Shown: positions 6,669-13,586 of the stretch, piece after piece
Numbering within the stretch: position 1 is the first letter of the stretch
Layout: each line of letters opens with the position of its first letter
Virus record (IMG/VR): IMGVR_UViG_3300024299_000057
Location: 1 to 24,330 of that record
Length of the DNA: 24,330 nt
DNA from: a virus
Direction: 5' to 3' (one strand)
The notes under the pieces: generated by a model
The model's input: only the letters and a program-made list of their open reading frames with translations
The model's database searches: none
What the model was told of the DNA's origin: nothing
Position numbers and translations under genes: made by a program

Positions 6669-7180
6669 TTAAACCATTTGACTAGAGGTGAGTTATCACC
6701 AAATGATAATTTAGATACAATATCACCGCCGTATGGTTCTACAATCACTTCGTTATCATTTGGTATAGTTTTGAATGGTCCTTTATATTCATTTCTTTCC
6801 AATATTAACAACTTTGGTGATAATATTGTTCTCCATTTTCCTTTGATTTTTACTGAGAAATAACCAGCAACAAACCAAGATTTACTATCATCGCTCTTTG
6901 TAAATAATGGCATTTGTGTTTTGATATTCCACGTTTCATTGAATTTATCACCACTATATGGAAACCCATATATTGTTTTACAATCATCCATTGGTTTTGT
7001 ATGAATTTTGGTAAATTCAATACCAGTGTCGGTTTTTAGATTTTCCAACGAATCAAATGTAACTTTATTGCCATTAATATTAATAGTGTACCCACTTCTA
7101 ATGGCATTAATTTCACCAATTTTTCCACTATCATCTTTTAAAATCCAAAATTTATTGGACACTGCCTTTGCTTTAATCAT
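6665..7180 (-). CDS. Conserved phage hypothetical protein (171 aa)
   Basis: The 171-residue protein begins MIKAKAVSNKFWILKDDSGKIG and contains IYGFPYSGD, LFTKSDDSKSWFVAGYFSVK and SPKLLILERNEYKGPFKT. This arrangement matches, from memory, a conserved hypothetical protein found beside the 5' nuclease gene in cyanophages and pelagiphages. It is rich in beta-strand patterns and has no catalytic motif I recognise. AAAGGAG lies 6 bases before the ATG. Its start overlaps the end of the FEN nuclease gene by 8 bases, so the two are co-transcribed and it may have a replication-linked role, which is an inference from position only. Confidence 0.8.
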   Translation of the reverse strand: MIKAKAVSNKFWILKDDSGKIGEINAIRSGYTININGNKVTFDSLENLKTDTGIEFTKIHTKPMDDCKTIYGFPYSGDKFNETWNIKTQMPLFTKSDDSKSWFVAGYFSVKIKGKWRTILSPKLLILERNEYKGPFKTIPNDNEVIVEPYGGDIVSKLSFGDNSPLVKWFK

Positions 7181-8174
7181 TTATTACTCCTTTATATGTC
7201 TTGTTTAACCATTTGGCATATTGCTGTGGATATCTCGATATACTATTTAAATCATATTCCCCACAGAACCGTAGAAAGCGTATTCCTACATTACCGACGT
7301 CACTTGAGGTTATTGATGTATTAATTGTAATATCGATTGATTCCTTAATGCTTAATGGTTGTTGTGTTAAATCAATTAACTGCTTGTTGCGTTTGTAGTC
7401 GTCCATCACACGGTGTTCTATATCGTTATGGTCAGTCCAATGTTGTAGCATGAGATTGTTCCATGCGTAACCTTTGTTATCCATATCGTCGAATGCTTCA
7501 ATTAACCCAATACGTTTTTTGGTACTTTTCGTTCTTACTCCTGGAAAAGCACTAAAAACGTTATCTGATGAATCGCCACGCATACATTTTTCAAACAATA
7601 GCCATTTAGGGTTGGGGGGCAACTTTGGTTCTTTTGTTTTTTTGTCTATGACGAGCATATCCTTCGAGTCGAAGAATCCATCAAGGGTGATTAATTGGTC
7701 TGAGATTCCGTTGTATTGCGCAACATGATTAGTGAGTAACTGATAAAAATCAGAATCACTACTTACTATGATATGCTCATCCGTGGGATGTAGGGCAATC
7801 CATCTTGCAATTAAGTCGTCTGCCTCTGCATTGTCATTTTTGAGAACAGTGCAGTTAGACTGTTCTTGTAAGTATTTATGAAATTTCTCATAAATTTCAA
7901 AAAACACTTCATCATCTTCACGGTCTTTGTCGGACATTTTATCTCGAAGTTCTTTTCTATTTTTCTTATATGGTTCATAAACATCTTTCCGCCAACTACG
8001 ACCATCCAAACAGAATACCACATGGTCAGCACCTAACTTATTAACCACTTTGTTTACAGCACTGAACATAATATGTAAACAAAATCCCAATTTTGTCCAC
8101 GTATCACTTGCTCGATGAGATGAATGTTTCGCCCTAAAGAACAAATTCATTGTATCTACTAAAATGTATTTCAT
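7173..8174 (-). CDS. rnh: RNase H / FEN-family 5'-3' exonuclease
   Basis: This 333-residue protein has the acidic metal-binding residues of the FEN/5' nuclease family in order: VDTMNLFFRA (D7), FCLDGRSWRKDVYEPYKKNRK (D57, plus the basic DNA-binding stretch), AEADD (E117, D119, D120), SSDSD (D140, D142) and MRGDSSDN (D201, D204), followed by a helix-hairpin-helix-like FPGVRTKST. Length is close to T4 RNase H (305 residues). The T4 enzyme removes RNA primers and nearby DNA from lagging-strand fragments with gp32 and clamp support, so a lagging-strand maturation role is likely here. It sits 3 bases after the SGNH gene and overlaps the next gene. Confidence 0.95.
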   Translation of the reverse strand: MKYILVDTMNLFFRAKHSSHRASDTWTKLGFCLHIMFSAVNKVVNKLGADHVVFCLDGRSWRKDVYEPYKKNRKELRDKMSDKDREDDEVFFEIYEKFHKYLQEQSNCTVLKNDNAEADDLIARWIALHPTDEHIIVSSDSDFYQLLTNHVAQYNGISDQLITLDGFFDSKDMLVIDKKTKEPKLPPNPKWLLFEKCMRGDSSDNVFSAFPGVRTKSTKKRIGLIEAFDDMDNKGYAWNNLMLQHWTDHNDIEHRVMDDYKRNKQLIDLTQQPLSIKESIDITINTSITSSDVGNVGIRFLRFCGEYDLNSISRYPQQYAKWLNKTYKGVIND

Positions 8175-8177
8175 GTA

Positions 8178-8882
8178 TTAAATAAGTTTATTTTTGATAA
8201 TATATTTTAACATATAGTTTGACCACTTGGTATGTCCATCTTCTCCAAAATGATACGAATGGTTGGATACAGTATATATCCCATTGTTAATTAAATAATC
8301 ATTGTAACTGAAATTTTTATTATATGGCTCTATGTATGATGTACCGAAATCAAATTTAGTTTGGATTTGTTCGAATGTGTTGTTGCCGTTAAAGAATATG
8401 TGCTTAATGTTTTTATCGTCTAGCCATTCGTGTAGTTTGATGATATCGTTATGTGCTTGGTTGGTCTTATGACGCCAATTAACACTTGTTACATATTCTT
8501 TGTACTTTTCAACGTAGTCATCGGGTACTATATCAGTGCCACTAGCATTGATTTGATAATAAACATCATCTATTGTCCATTCTTCGCGTTCCCACGTACT
8601 CCAACCAATAACCACAAATAAACCAGAAACGTCCTGTGTGTAGTTATCAATGTACTCTTTGGTGGTGCGTATGATTCTATCATTACTCGCCGCACTTTCA
8701 GCATCACAAAAGAAAGCCATTTTTAATAGCGTACTAAGTTTTTTACCCCATGATACTGCTAAGTTATCGGGGTGTGGCATGCGTCCTAAGTGTGCTAAAT
8801 TTCCGTCATCTTCAGCAAATGCATGTGTATTAACTGCTTCTGCAGCGGCAGTGTGGCTATCACCATTAACATATAAAATCAT
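8178..8882 (-). CDS. SGNH/GDSL hydrolase-like protein
   Basis: The 234-residue protein shows the blocks of an SGNH hydrolase. NGDSHT (6-11) supplies block I with S9 as nucleophile. ASNDRII (66-72) supplies the block III asparagine N68. GWSTWERE (93-100) is an aromatic active-site segment, and SYHFGEDGHTKWS (209-221) supplies the C-terminal His block. The usual Asp three residues before that His is not present, so the catalytic dyad/triad may be altered. There is no signal peptide. Family members cleave acyl or acetyl esters of lipids and glycans. A similar protein is encoded at 18274-19029. The start follows the previous gene's stop almost directly. Confidence 0.75.
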   Translation of the reverse strand: MILYVNGDSHTAAAEAVNTHAFAEDDGNLAHLGRMPHPDNLAVSWGKKLSTLLKMAFFCDAESAASNDRIIRTTKEYIDNYTQDVSGLFVVIGWSTWEREEWTIDDVYYQINASGTDIVPDDYVEKYKEYVTSVNWRHKTNQAHNDIIKLHEWLDDKNIKHIFFNGNNTFEQIQTKFDFGTSYIEPYNKNFSYNDYLINNGIYTVSNHSYHFGEDGHTKWSNYMLKYIIKNKLI

Positions 8883-9239
8883 TTAACTAATTTCAGACCT
8901 GCCATTGCCCAAGTCTACTTTGCGTATATTAGGGTCACTTTGTTCTTGTTCGTATGTTTCCATTACGATATTTCTACATATGCTTTGAAACCATTGGTCT
9001 ACCATGTCGGCATCCGTTTTCCCTTGATAACCAGCCTTCATTAAGCGAGTGACGAACATGTCGTTCCAATCTAATTCAAATGACCCATTGCTAATATCTT
9101 TCATATCCACTTCCATGTCTAGAACAGATACCCATGGTTCATTGTTATTTGTTGCGGTCTGTTTTGCACTTAGAAGTTTCTTTTTATGTATTTCTTTCTT
9201 CTTGCTCTTTCTACTCTTGAACGGGTTGCTAAATTTCAT
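8883..9239 (-). CDS. Conserved phage hypothetical protein (118 aa)
   Basis: The 118-residue protein has a very basic N-terminus (KSRKSKKKEIHKKK). It is followed by VLDMEVDMKD, then SFELDWNDMFVTRLMKAGYQGKTDADMVDQWF and CRNIVMETYE. The second part matches, from memory, a small protein conserved across marine T4-like phages ('GSFELDWN..F...L..AGY.G.tD...VDQWF...CR'). No enzymatic motif is seen. The Lys-rich tail suggests nucleic-acid or membrane contact. No obvious ribosome binding site precedes the ATG. It is directly followed by the SGNH gene. Confidence 0.78.
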   Translation of the reverse strand: MKFSNPFKSRKSKKKEIHKKKLLSAKQTATNNNEPWVSVLDMEVDMKDISNGSFELDWNDMFVTRLMKAGYQGKTDADMVDQWFQSICRNIVMETYEQEQSDPNIRKVDLGNGRSEIS

Positions 9240-9318
9240 ATATGTTATTCCGACATAATTAATTACATTACATTATTATATAGCAATAAACTTAGGTAAC
9301 TTAAAATTTTAAACCGTT

Positions 9319-9506
9319 TTATGGATTATCAATTAGAATAATATTAAATGTAGATGAGACAAGTGAGTTGTTTGTTGTTGAGTACGCACGCACTTCAATA
9401 TCAAATTTTTCAGGTACCATAAGCGGAATTACATAGTTTTTACTATACGTTTTTGGTCCTGCCTATCGCGTTTTAATGCTTGATGTGATATACCGTTTGC
9501 TGACAT
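9319..9506 (-). pseudogene. Small frameshifted phage gene (or recoded/sequence-error gene)
   Basis: From the ATG at 9506 the minus strand encodes MSANGISHQALKRDRQDQKR and stops at 9429. A second open frame, shifted by -1 and starting around 9462, encodes YSKNYVIPLMVPEKFDIEVR and more, ending at 9319. One extra A in the AAAAA run (about 9446-9450) would fuse both into one 62-residue protein. The beginning resembles a small phage protein that I remember as 'MSANGISHxAxKRxRQ..K', but the second half does not resemble the usual continuation. Options are a recent frameshift, a sequencing error in the run, programmed -1 frameshifting, or a chimeric remnant. An internal ATG at 9420 could also produce a 33-residue fragment. 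Confidence 0.4.
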
Positions 9507-9533
9507 AATATACAACCATAATTAATATGTTTG

Positions 9534-9541
9534 TATTTATG
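9534..9541 (-). promoter_or_regulatory. Possible late-type motif CATAAATA
   Basis: CATAAATA on the minus strand overlaps the stop region of the 39-residue membrane protein and lies 28 bases before the ATG of the frameshifted small gene. It fits the NATAAATA late motif, but it could be chance in AT-rich sequence. Confidence 0.3.
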
Positions 9542-9656
9542 TTCTTTTGTGGTTGGTGTACTTAGTCCACGCTTGGTACGATATAGTCACTAACAATACA
9601 ATCCATGCAACCATGCCTAGTGTAAACACAATTGCTAATATATCAAATAGTTTCAT
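9537..9656 (-). CDS. Tiny single-pass membrane protein (39 aa)
   Basis: A 39-residue frame encodes MKLFDILAIVFTLGMVAWIV and continues with LLVTISY, giving one transmembrane helix (about residues 5-27), and a basic tail (KYTNHKRT). AAGGAA lies 9 bases upstream of the ATG, a convincing ribosome binding site. It begins one base before the stop of the 30-residue gene, i.e. nearly overlapping, so both are likely translated together with the protease gene upstream. Function unknown. Small holin/antiholin, inhibitor or accessory factor are possibilities without direct evidence. Confidence 0.6.
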   Translation of the reverse strand: MKLFDILAIVFTLGMVAWIVLLVTISYQAWTKYTNHKRT

Positions 9657-9749
9657 TTATTGATTCCTTATTAATGATGTAAAACAAACCATAGCAATAC
9701 ATAAAAAAACTAACATAGGCAAACCAATCATCATAAGTAAAACTTCCAT
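9657..9749 (-). CDS. Tiny hydrophobic membrane protein (30 aa)
   Basis: A 30-residue frame encodes MEVLLMMIGLPMLVFLCIAM and ends SLIRNQ, which is almost entirely one transmembrane segment. AGGA about 9-12 bases upstream and GAGAT nearer the ATG make the start plausible. It starts 18 bases after the stop of the protease gene and runs straight into the 39-residue membrane protein. This order suggests a three-gene unit with the protease. Function unknown. Confidence 0.55.
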   Translation of the reverse strand: MEVLLMMIGLPMLVFLCIAMVCFTSLIRNQ

Positions 9750-9767
9750 ATCTCTTTTTCCTTTAAA

Positions 9768-12700
9768 TTAAAATTTATATTCAAATGTAACATTAAACGA
9801 ATGGTTGCCATTTCCATCAGCAATTACATCTGTGTTTAATGACGTATCTTCATCTTCTTTTCTAAAATAATATGTATGACTAGCACCTACAAATGGTACG
9901 GTACTTGTTCCATAATTATTAGATGCAGTATTATAATGCATGATGCCATTTGAATCAACACTATTTGGAATATATAAATCAATTCTACTATTATTTATTA
10001 CCTTTGGTTTAACACCTGCATAAAAAGTGAAGTCATCTAAAGTAAATCCACTAAGAGCATAAGCGGAAAGTGCATCGTCGATGTTAACAACAAGACCTTT
10101 TTTAATATCTGTTTTAGTATTCATAACACCTACCTGTGCCCATAAGTTATCATCCTTCCAAGTGATACTGGTATCAATAGTAGTAGCACCCGTAACGTCT
10201 CCCCAAACACCATACATACTTAACCACGGACTATCTTTGGTTTTACTGTACGTAACATTTAAATCCAAATCATTATTAAGATTATGTGTGTATCCAAGTA
10301 CATACGTATCTTCGTTGTCTGTGCCAACAGTAAAATTCATATAATCACTTGTGCTAATATTTGCTTGTTTAACCGCCCAAGATTGTCCACGTTTATGTCT
10401 AAGTTGTTCGATAGACCCAACTGTGTTATTAACCATAGAACTTAAATCTACGTTAAAGTCTCTGTCAAAATCATCAATAGCACTTACTGAACTTACATCC
10501 GCATCAACGCCATCTGCTGAAATACTACCACTAATACTAGCAGAGTTGCCAGTGCGTCCTGTTGTACTAATACTCAATGAGCCTATTGGCTGTGTTGCTT
10601 TGTCTAAGTCCATAAGTCCTTGACCGTGTGTGGTGACACTGTAGTTTGTTAGGTTCTTGTTAGCAGTTTGTAATAACACCTGTGCAATGTTCTTACCCTT
10701 CATATAAGGCCACATTTGGTGTACGATAGATACACCAGCAGTTACAGCAGGTGCGGCTTGTGAAGTACCGGACATATTAGTATAGCCACCACCGTTCTGT
10801 GTACTTTTGATATTAGTACCGGGTGCTAGAATGTAAAAATCACTGGTTTTATATGCATCATTACATTGAGCAGTGTAATCTTTACATACATGACCAGACT
10901 TAGCACCGTCGATGGTTTGTGTGCTCGTGTTCCAATTACCTGCTACAAGCATTCTGCCATCTAGTTCTAAGTTACCACTAGCATCAACCGCAGTTGCCAT
11001 AGTAGCAGGATTCTGTACATATCCTGCATCAGTGTTACCCGCAGAAACAACAAGTACCAGTTCGGCTGGAATAACATCTTTCCATGAACTAACCGTTTCT
11101 AAATTGTAATAATTGCTACCACCGTACACAGCATGATTGTTAGTGAACACACCATTGCCGTTGTCTGTCATTGCACTTTTATATGATGAACTGTAATTAG
11201 TGTTAGCACTAAGATTAGCAACTACAATATCATCATATTGTTTTGCCCAATTAAGCGCCTGTTTGGCGGCACTTAAACTAATACCATTTGCTTCGCCAAT
11301 CTTGGCAATTGCTAACTGTGTGTCGTACGCAACACCGTGGATACCTGTTCCATCTTTGTTAGCAGATACAATACCTGCAACGTGTGTTCCGTGTCCATTT
11401 TCATCTTCGTAAGGAGTATTGTATCCAGCATCCCACTTGTACTTAATTTTTCCTGCGAACTCTGAGTGGTCTTGGTCAATGCCTGTGTCCATAATAAGTG
11501 CAGTAGAACCCTTACCTGTCCAACCCCTTGCGTAAGCATGATTTGCATAAGTTACTAATGTTGAACCATTCTCTGCTTCCGATGTATTGTATGAGGCAGG
11601 GTCGTTATTAACACCTACTGTTGCTGTTCCTAGATTGGCATCGTTGTAGTACGCAGAGGCATCATAATTTGTCTTGTTATGATTTGGGTTTCTTATAATA
11701 TGTGTGTACGAACCATTAGATGAACTGTCTGTTGGAGCAGTAGGATTACCAATAAATGGAACATTAGAATTGGTTTTGATTGCGGTCATTGATAGTTCTT
11801 GTGACCCGTCGGCGAATGTTTTATAAAGATATACTTTAGTCGGACTACTATTAGTGGTAACTGTTCCAACTAATGCTTCTGTTACTGTTCCATCAGTATA
11901 GGTTGTCTTAGTGTATTCGTCCTTTTCTGTCGTAGTGTATGTATTCTTGTACCACTTAAAGTACGTTGTAGTCATCATCCCATAACTCCCGTCGGGAAGA
12001 GTAGTATTACTGTCGACCCCCGCTGAGTTGAATTCCGATGTTAACGCACCTTCGGTTTGTGATGTAGATTCGTTTTTGTAAATTGTTTCTGTGCTAACAA
12101 CGTTGGCAGTAACTACAGTATTAGTTAGTTCTTCTCTAGTAGCAGTTGTTACACTATTTGCTACACTGTCAGAAGTGCTAGTATTAATAACAGCGGTTGT
12201 TGTGGTGTTATCTGTCCATAATGTAGTACGAGTAGTTGTTACAACCGATGTTGTTGTAACAGGTGTTGATGTTGTATCTGTGTAAACCTTATATGTCTTT
12301 GTTACTGTGCTTCCATTGGCATCTGTGCTTGTTCTATCTTCTGTTACGTTGGTTGTATTAGTTACAGCAGTTCCATTTGCGGTGCTTGTACTCGTACTGT
12401 CACTATCACTTGTGCTTTTTACATTAGCAGTAACTACTGTATTGGTTAGTTCTTCTCTAGTAGTAGTTGTTACACTATTTGCTACGTTACTTGACGTACT
12501 TGTACTAACCACTTCATTGGTAGTCGAATCGTCGCTGTACGTGGTGGTTCTAGTTGTAGTTACAGTAGTGGTTGTGGTTAATGGTGTTGTAGTGGTGTCA
12601 GTGTAAACCTTATATGTCTTTGTTACAGTGCTACCATTACTGTCTGTGCTAGTTCTATCTTCTGTTACGTTGGTTGTATTAGTTACAGCAGTTCCATTTG

Positions 12701-13085
12701 ATGTTGATGAACTACTTGTTTCCGCATCAGAAGTTGATACCACAGTCGGTGAACTTGAGATACTAGAAGTACATTGTTCGTTACGGTTTTCGGTGTCTGT
12801 TCTAATCAATCCACCTTTGATTCCAGTTTTTACGCCATTGACATTCTTTTCCCACCATACACTACGACTATAAACATCAACAGTACAGTTTGTACTTGAT
12901 GTTACTCCTTGGCTTGTTCGTACCCATGTGCCGTATACACCGTTTGTCCATGTGATTACATCCTCTTGTACGGGTGGAGTTGGTTGCACATTGCCACCTC
13001 CACCACCACCACCGCCACAACCTGTCATGAATGCAATTGATGCTGTGATTAGAATTGTTCTGATTGACTTCCCTAAAGTAATCAT
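9768..13085 (-). CDS. Subtilisin-family (S8) surface protease lipoprotein with autotransporter-like C-terminus
   Basis: This 1105-residue protein starts with a lipoprotein signal (hydrophobic stretch, MTGC, lipidated C23) followed by eight consecutive Gly residues. Residues 103-345 are Thr/Ser-rich and hold a 107-residue tandem duplication. The S8 domain spans about 510-835. Its catalytic residues are Asp in IMDTGID (D533), His in NGHGTHVAG (H568), oxyanion Asn in SAGN (N684) and Ser in MSGTSQAAPA (S775). All are intact. The last 260 residues show alternating strands and end FNVTFEYKF, with the terminal aromatic of outer-membrane barrels, so the domain order resembles S8 autotransporters such as SphB1 and NalP. 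It would then be a surface-anchored protease. Its promoter looks host-type. Such a gene in a T4-like phage is unusual, and proteolysis of surface proteins or receptors is a reasonable inference. The barrel could be incomplete. Confidence 0.88.
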   Translation of the reverse strand: MITLGKSIRTILITASIAFMTGCGGGGGGGGNVQPTPPVQEDVITWTNGVYGTWVRTSQGVTSSTNCTVDVYSRSVWWEKNVNGVKTGIKGGLIRTDTENRNEQCTSSISSSPTVVSTSDAETSSSSTSNGTAVTNTTNVTEDRTSTDSNGSTVTKTYKVYTDTTTTPLTTTTTVTTTRTTTYSDDSTTNEVVSTSTSSNVANSVTTTTREELTNTVVTANVKSTSDSDSTSTSTANGTAVTNTTNVTEDRTSTDANGSTVTKTYKVYTDTTSTPVTTTSVVTTTRTTLWTDNTTTTAVINTSTSDSVANSVTTATREELTNTVVTANVVSTETIYKNESTSQTEGALTSEFNSAGVDSNTTLPDGSYGMMTTTYFKWYKNTYTTTEKDEYTKTTYTDGTVTEALVGTVTTNSSPTKVYLYKTFADGSQELSMTAIKTNSNVPFIGNPTAPTDSSSNGSYTHIIRNPNHNKTNYDASAYYNDANLGTATVGVNNDPASYNTSEAENGSTLVTYANHAYARGWTGKGSTALIMDTGIDQDHSEFAGKIKYKWDAGYNTPYEDENGHGTHVAGIVSANKDGTGIHGVAYDTQLAIAKIGEANGISLSAAKQALNWAKQYDDIVVANLSANTNYSSSYKSAMTDNGNGVFTNNHAVYGGSNYYNLETVSSWKDVIPAELVLVVSAGNTDAGYVQNPATMATAVDASGNLELDGRMLVAGNWNTSTQTIDGAKSGHVCKDYTAQCNDAYKTSDFYILAPGTNIKSTQNGGGYTNMSGTSQAAPAVTAGVSIVHQMWPYMKGKNIAQVLLQTANKNLTNYSVTTHGQGLMDLDKATQPIGSLSISTTGRTGNSASISGSISADGVDADVSSVSAIDDFDRDFNVDLSSMVNNTVGSIEQLRHKRGQSWAVKQANISTSDYMNFTVGTDNEDTYVLGYTHNLNNDLDLNVTYSKTKDSPWLSMYGVWGDVTGATTIDTSITWKDDNLWAQVGVMNTKTDIKKGLVVNIDDALSAYALSGFTLDDFTFYAGVKPKVINNSRIDLYIPNSVDSNGIMHYNTASNNYGTSTVPFVGASHTYYFRKEDEDTSLNTDVIADGNGNHSFNVTFEYKF
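12093..12698 (-). repeat. Tandem duplication (321-bp period) in the protease gene
   Basis: Residues 130-236 (12698-12378) and 237-about 331 (12377-12093) are near-copies with a period of 107 residues, e.g. NGTAVTNTTNVTEDRTSTD in both and VTKTYKVYTDTT in both. The DNA is also highly similar, so the duplication looks recent. It lengthens the Thr/Ser-rich stalk in front of the S8 domain and could vary by slippage or recombination. Confidence 0.9.
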
Positions 13086-13116
13086 TCCCGTACTCCCTTT
13101 TGTTAAGTATGGGGGT

Positions 13117-13145
13117 ATTATAACCTAAATGATTATTTAGGTCAA
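13117..13145 (-). promoter_or_regulatory. Near-consensus sigma70-type promoter for the protease
   Basis: On the minus strand TTGACC (13140-13145) is followed, after exactly 17 bases, by TATAAT (13117-13122). This is five of six at -35 and a perfect -10 with ideal spacing, located 32 bases before the ATG of the protease gene. A GGGAG ribosome binding site lies close to the ATG. Host RNA polymerase should be able to use it without phage factors, as expected for early or constitutive expression. Confidence 0.85.
13123..13142. promoter_or_regulatory. Operator-like palindrome inside the protease promoter
   Basis: ACCTAAAT (13123-13130) and ATTTAGGT (13135-13142) form a perfect 8-bp inverted repeat separated by 4 bases. 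It fills the spacer and overlaps the -35 hexamer, the position of a repressor operator. The binding protein is unknown. Confidence 0.65.
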
Positions 13146-13181
13146 GTCTTTATATGTTATTTCATGTTAAATGGTGTTGCA

Positions 13182-13571
13182 TCATTCCCACGGGAACAAC
13201 ACGCCATAATCTTGTTCCATTGTGTTTATATGTTTATATGCATAATCCACATCCACGTCACTCGCTTCATTATGTAATATACACGCTATCCTCGACTTCT
13301 TTGTGTTCGTTAAATCATTGGGTAACTTCTTTAATGAAGTCCCACATTTGTTGAAGTCAGTGAGGATTAATATGTTGTCATTGGTGATGACTGACGTGGT
13401 GCCAAACACTACACTTATATCTAATTTGTTACTCAGCATTGTCGATGGGATTATACTACCGTGGGTTAATCCAATTATTAAATTTGGCATCCAATCATCC
13501 TTAAACATTTGTGTAATGATGTTATTAATTGATGTTTCTATTTCTTGCCATGTGTAATGAATTTCAGTCAT
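13182..13571 (-). CDS. Phosphoribosyltransferase-like protein with degenerate PRPP loop
   Basis: The 129-residue protein starts MTEIHYTWQEIE and has the type I phosphoribosyltransferase layout: PNLIIGLTHGSIIPSTMLSNKL (29-50), then NILILTDFNKCGTSLKKL (66-83) at the position of the PRPP loop, then ACILHNEASD and a terminal FPWE. I recall this order in small phosphoribosyltransferase-like proteins of marine phages. The loop differs from the usual LIVDDI.DTG.T: the first acidic residue is Thr and the second Asp is replaced within FNKCGTS. The protein is also about 40 residues shorter than the members I remember. PRPP binding may be impaired, so it may have lost enzyme activity or act on another ligand. 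It starts 15 bases after the P-loop gene. Confidence 0.65.
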   Translation of the reverse strand: MTEIHYTWQEIETSINNIITQMFKDDWMPNLIIGLTHGSIIPSTMLSNKLDISVVFGTTSVITNDNILILTDFNKCGTSLKKLPNDLTNTKKSRIACILHNEASDVDVDYAYKHINTMEQDYGVLFPWE

Positions 13572-13586
13572 GATTATTTTTAGTTA

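Noticed and set aside
7873-7880. CATAAATA-like sequence inside the FEN nuclease gene
   Set aside because: Inside a coding region with no gene start close downstream; expected by chance in AT-rich DNA.
12091-12873. Plus-strand open frames (several of 64-99 codons) over the protease repeat region
   Set aside because: They are antisense to a Thr/Ser-rich repeat, giving Val/Leu-rich translations; the minus-strand gene has catalytic motifs and a promoter.
12928-13128. Plus-strand frame with a run of prolines
   Set aside because: It is the complement of the poly-Gly lipoprotein start of the protease, with no supporting site of its own.
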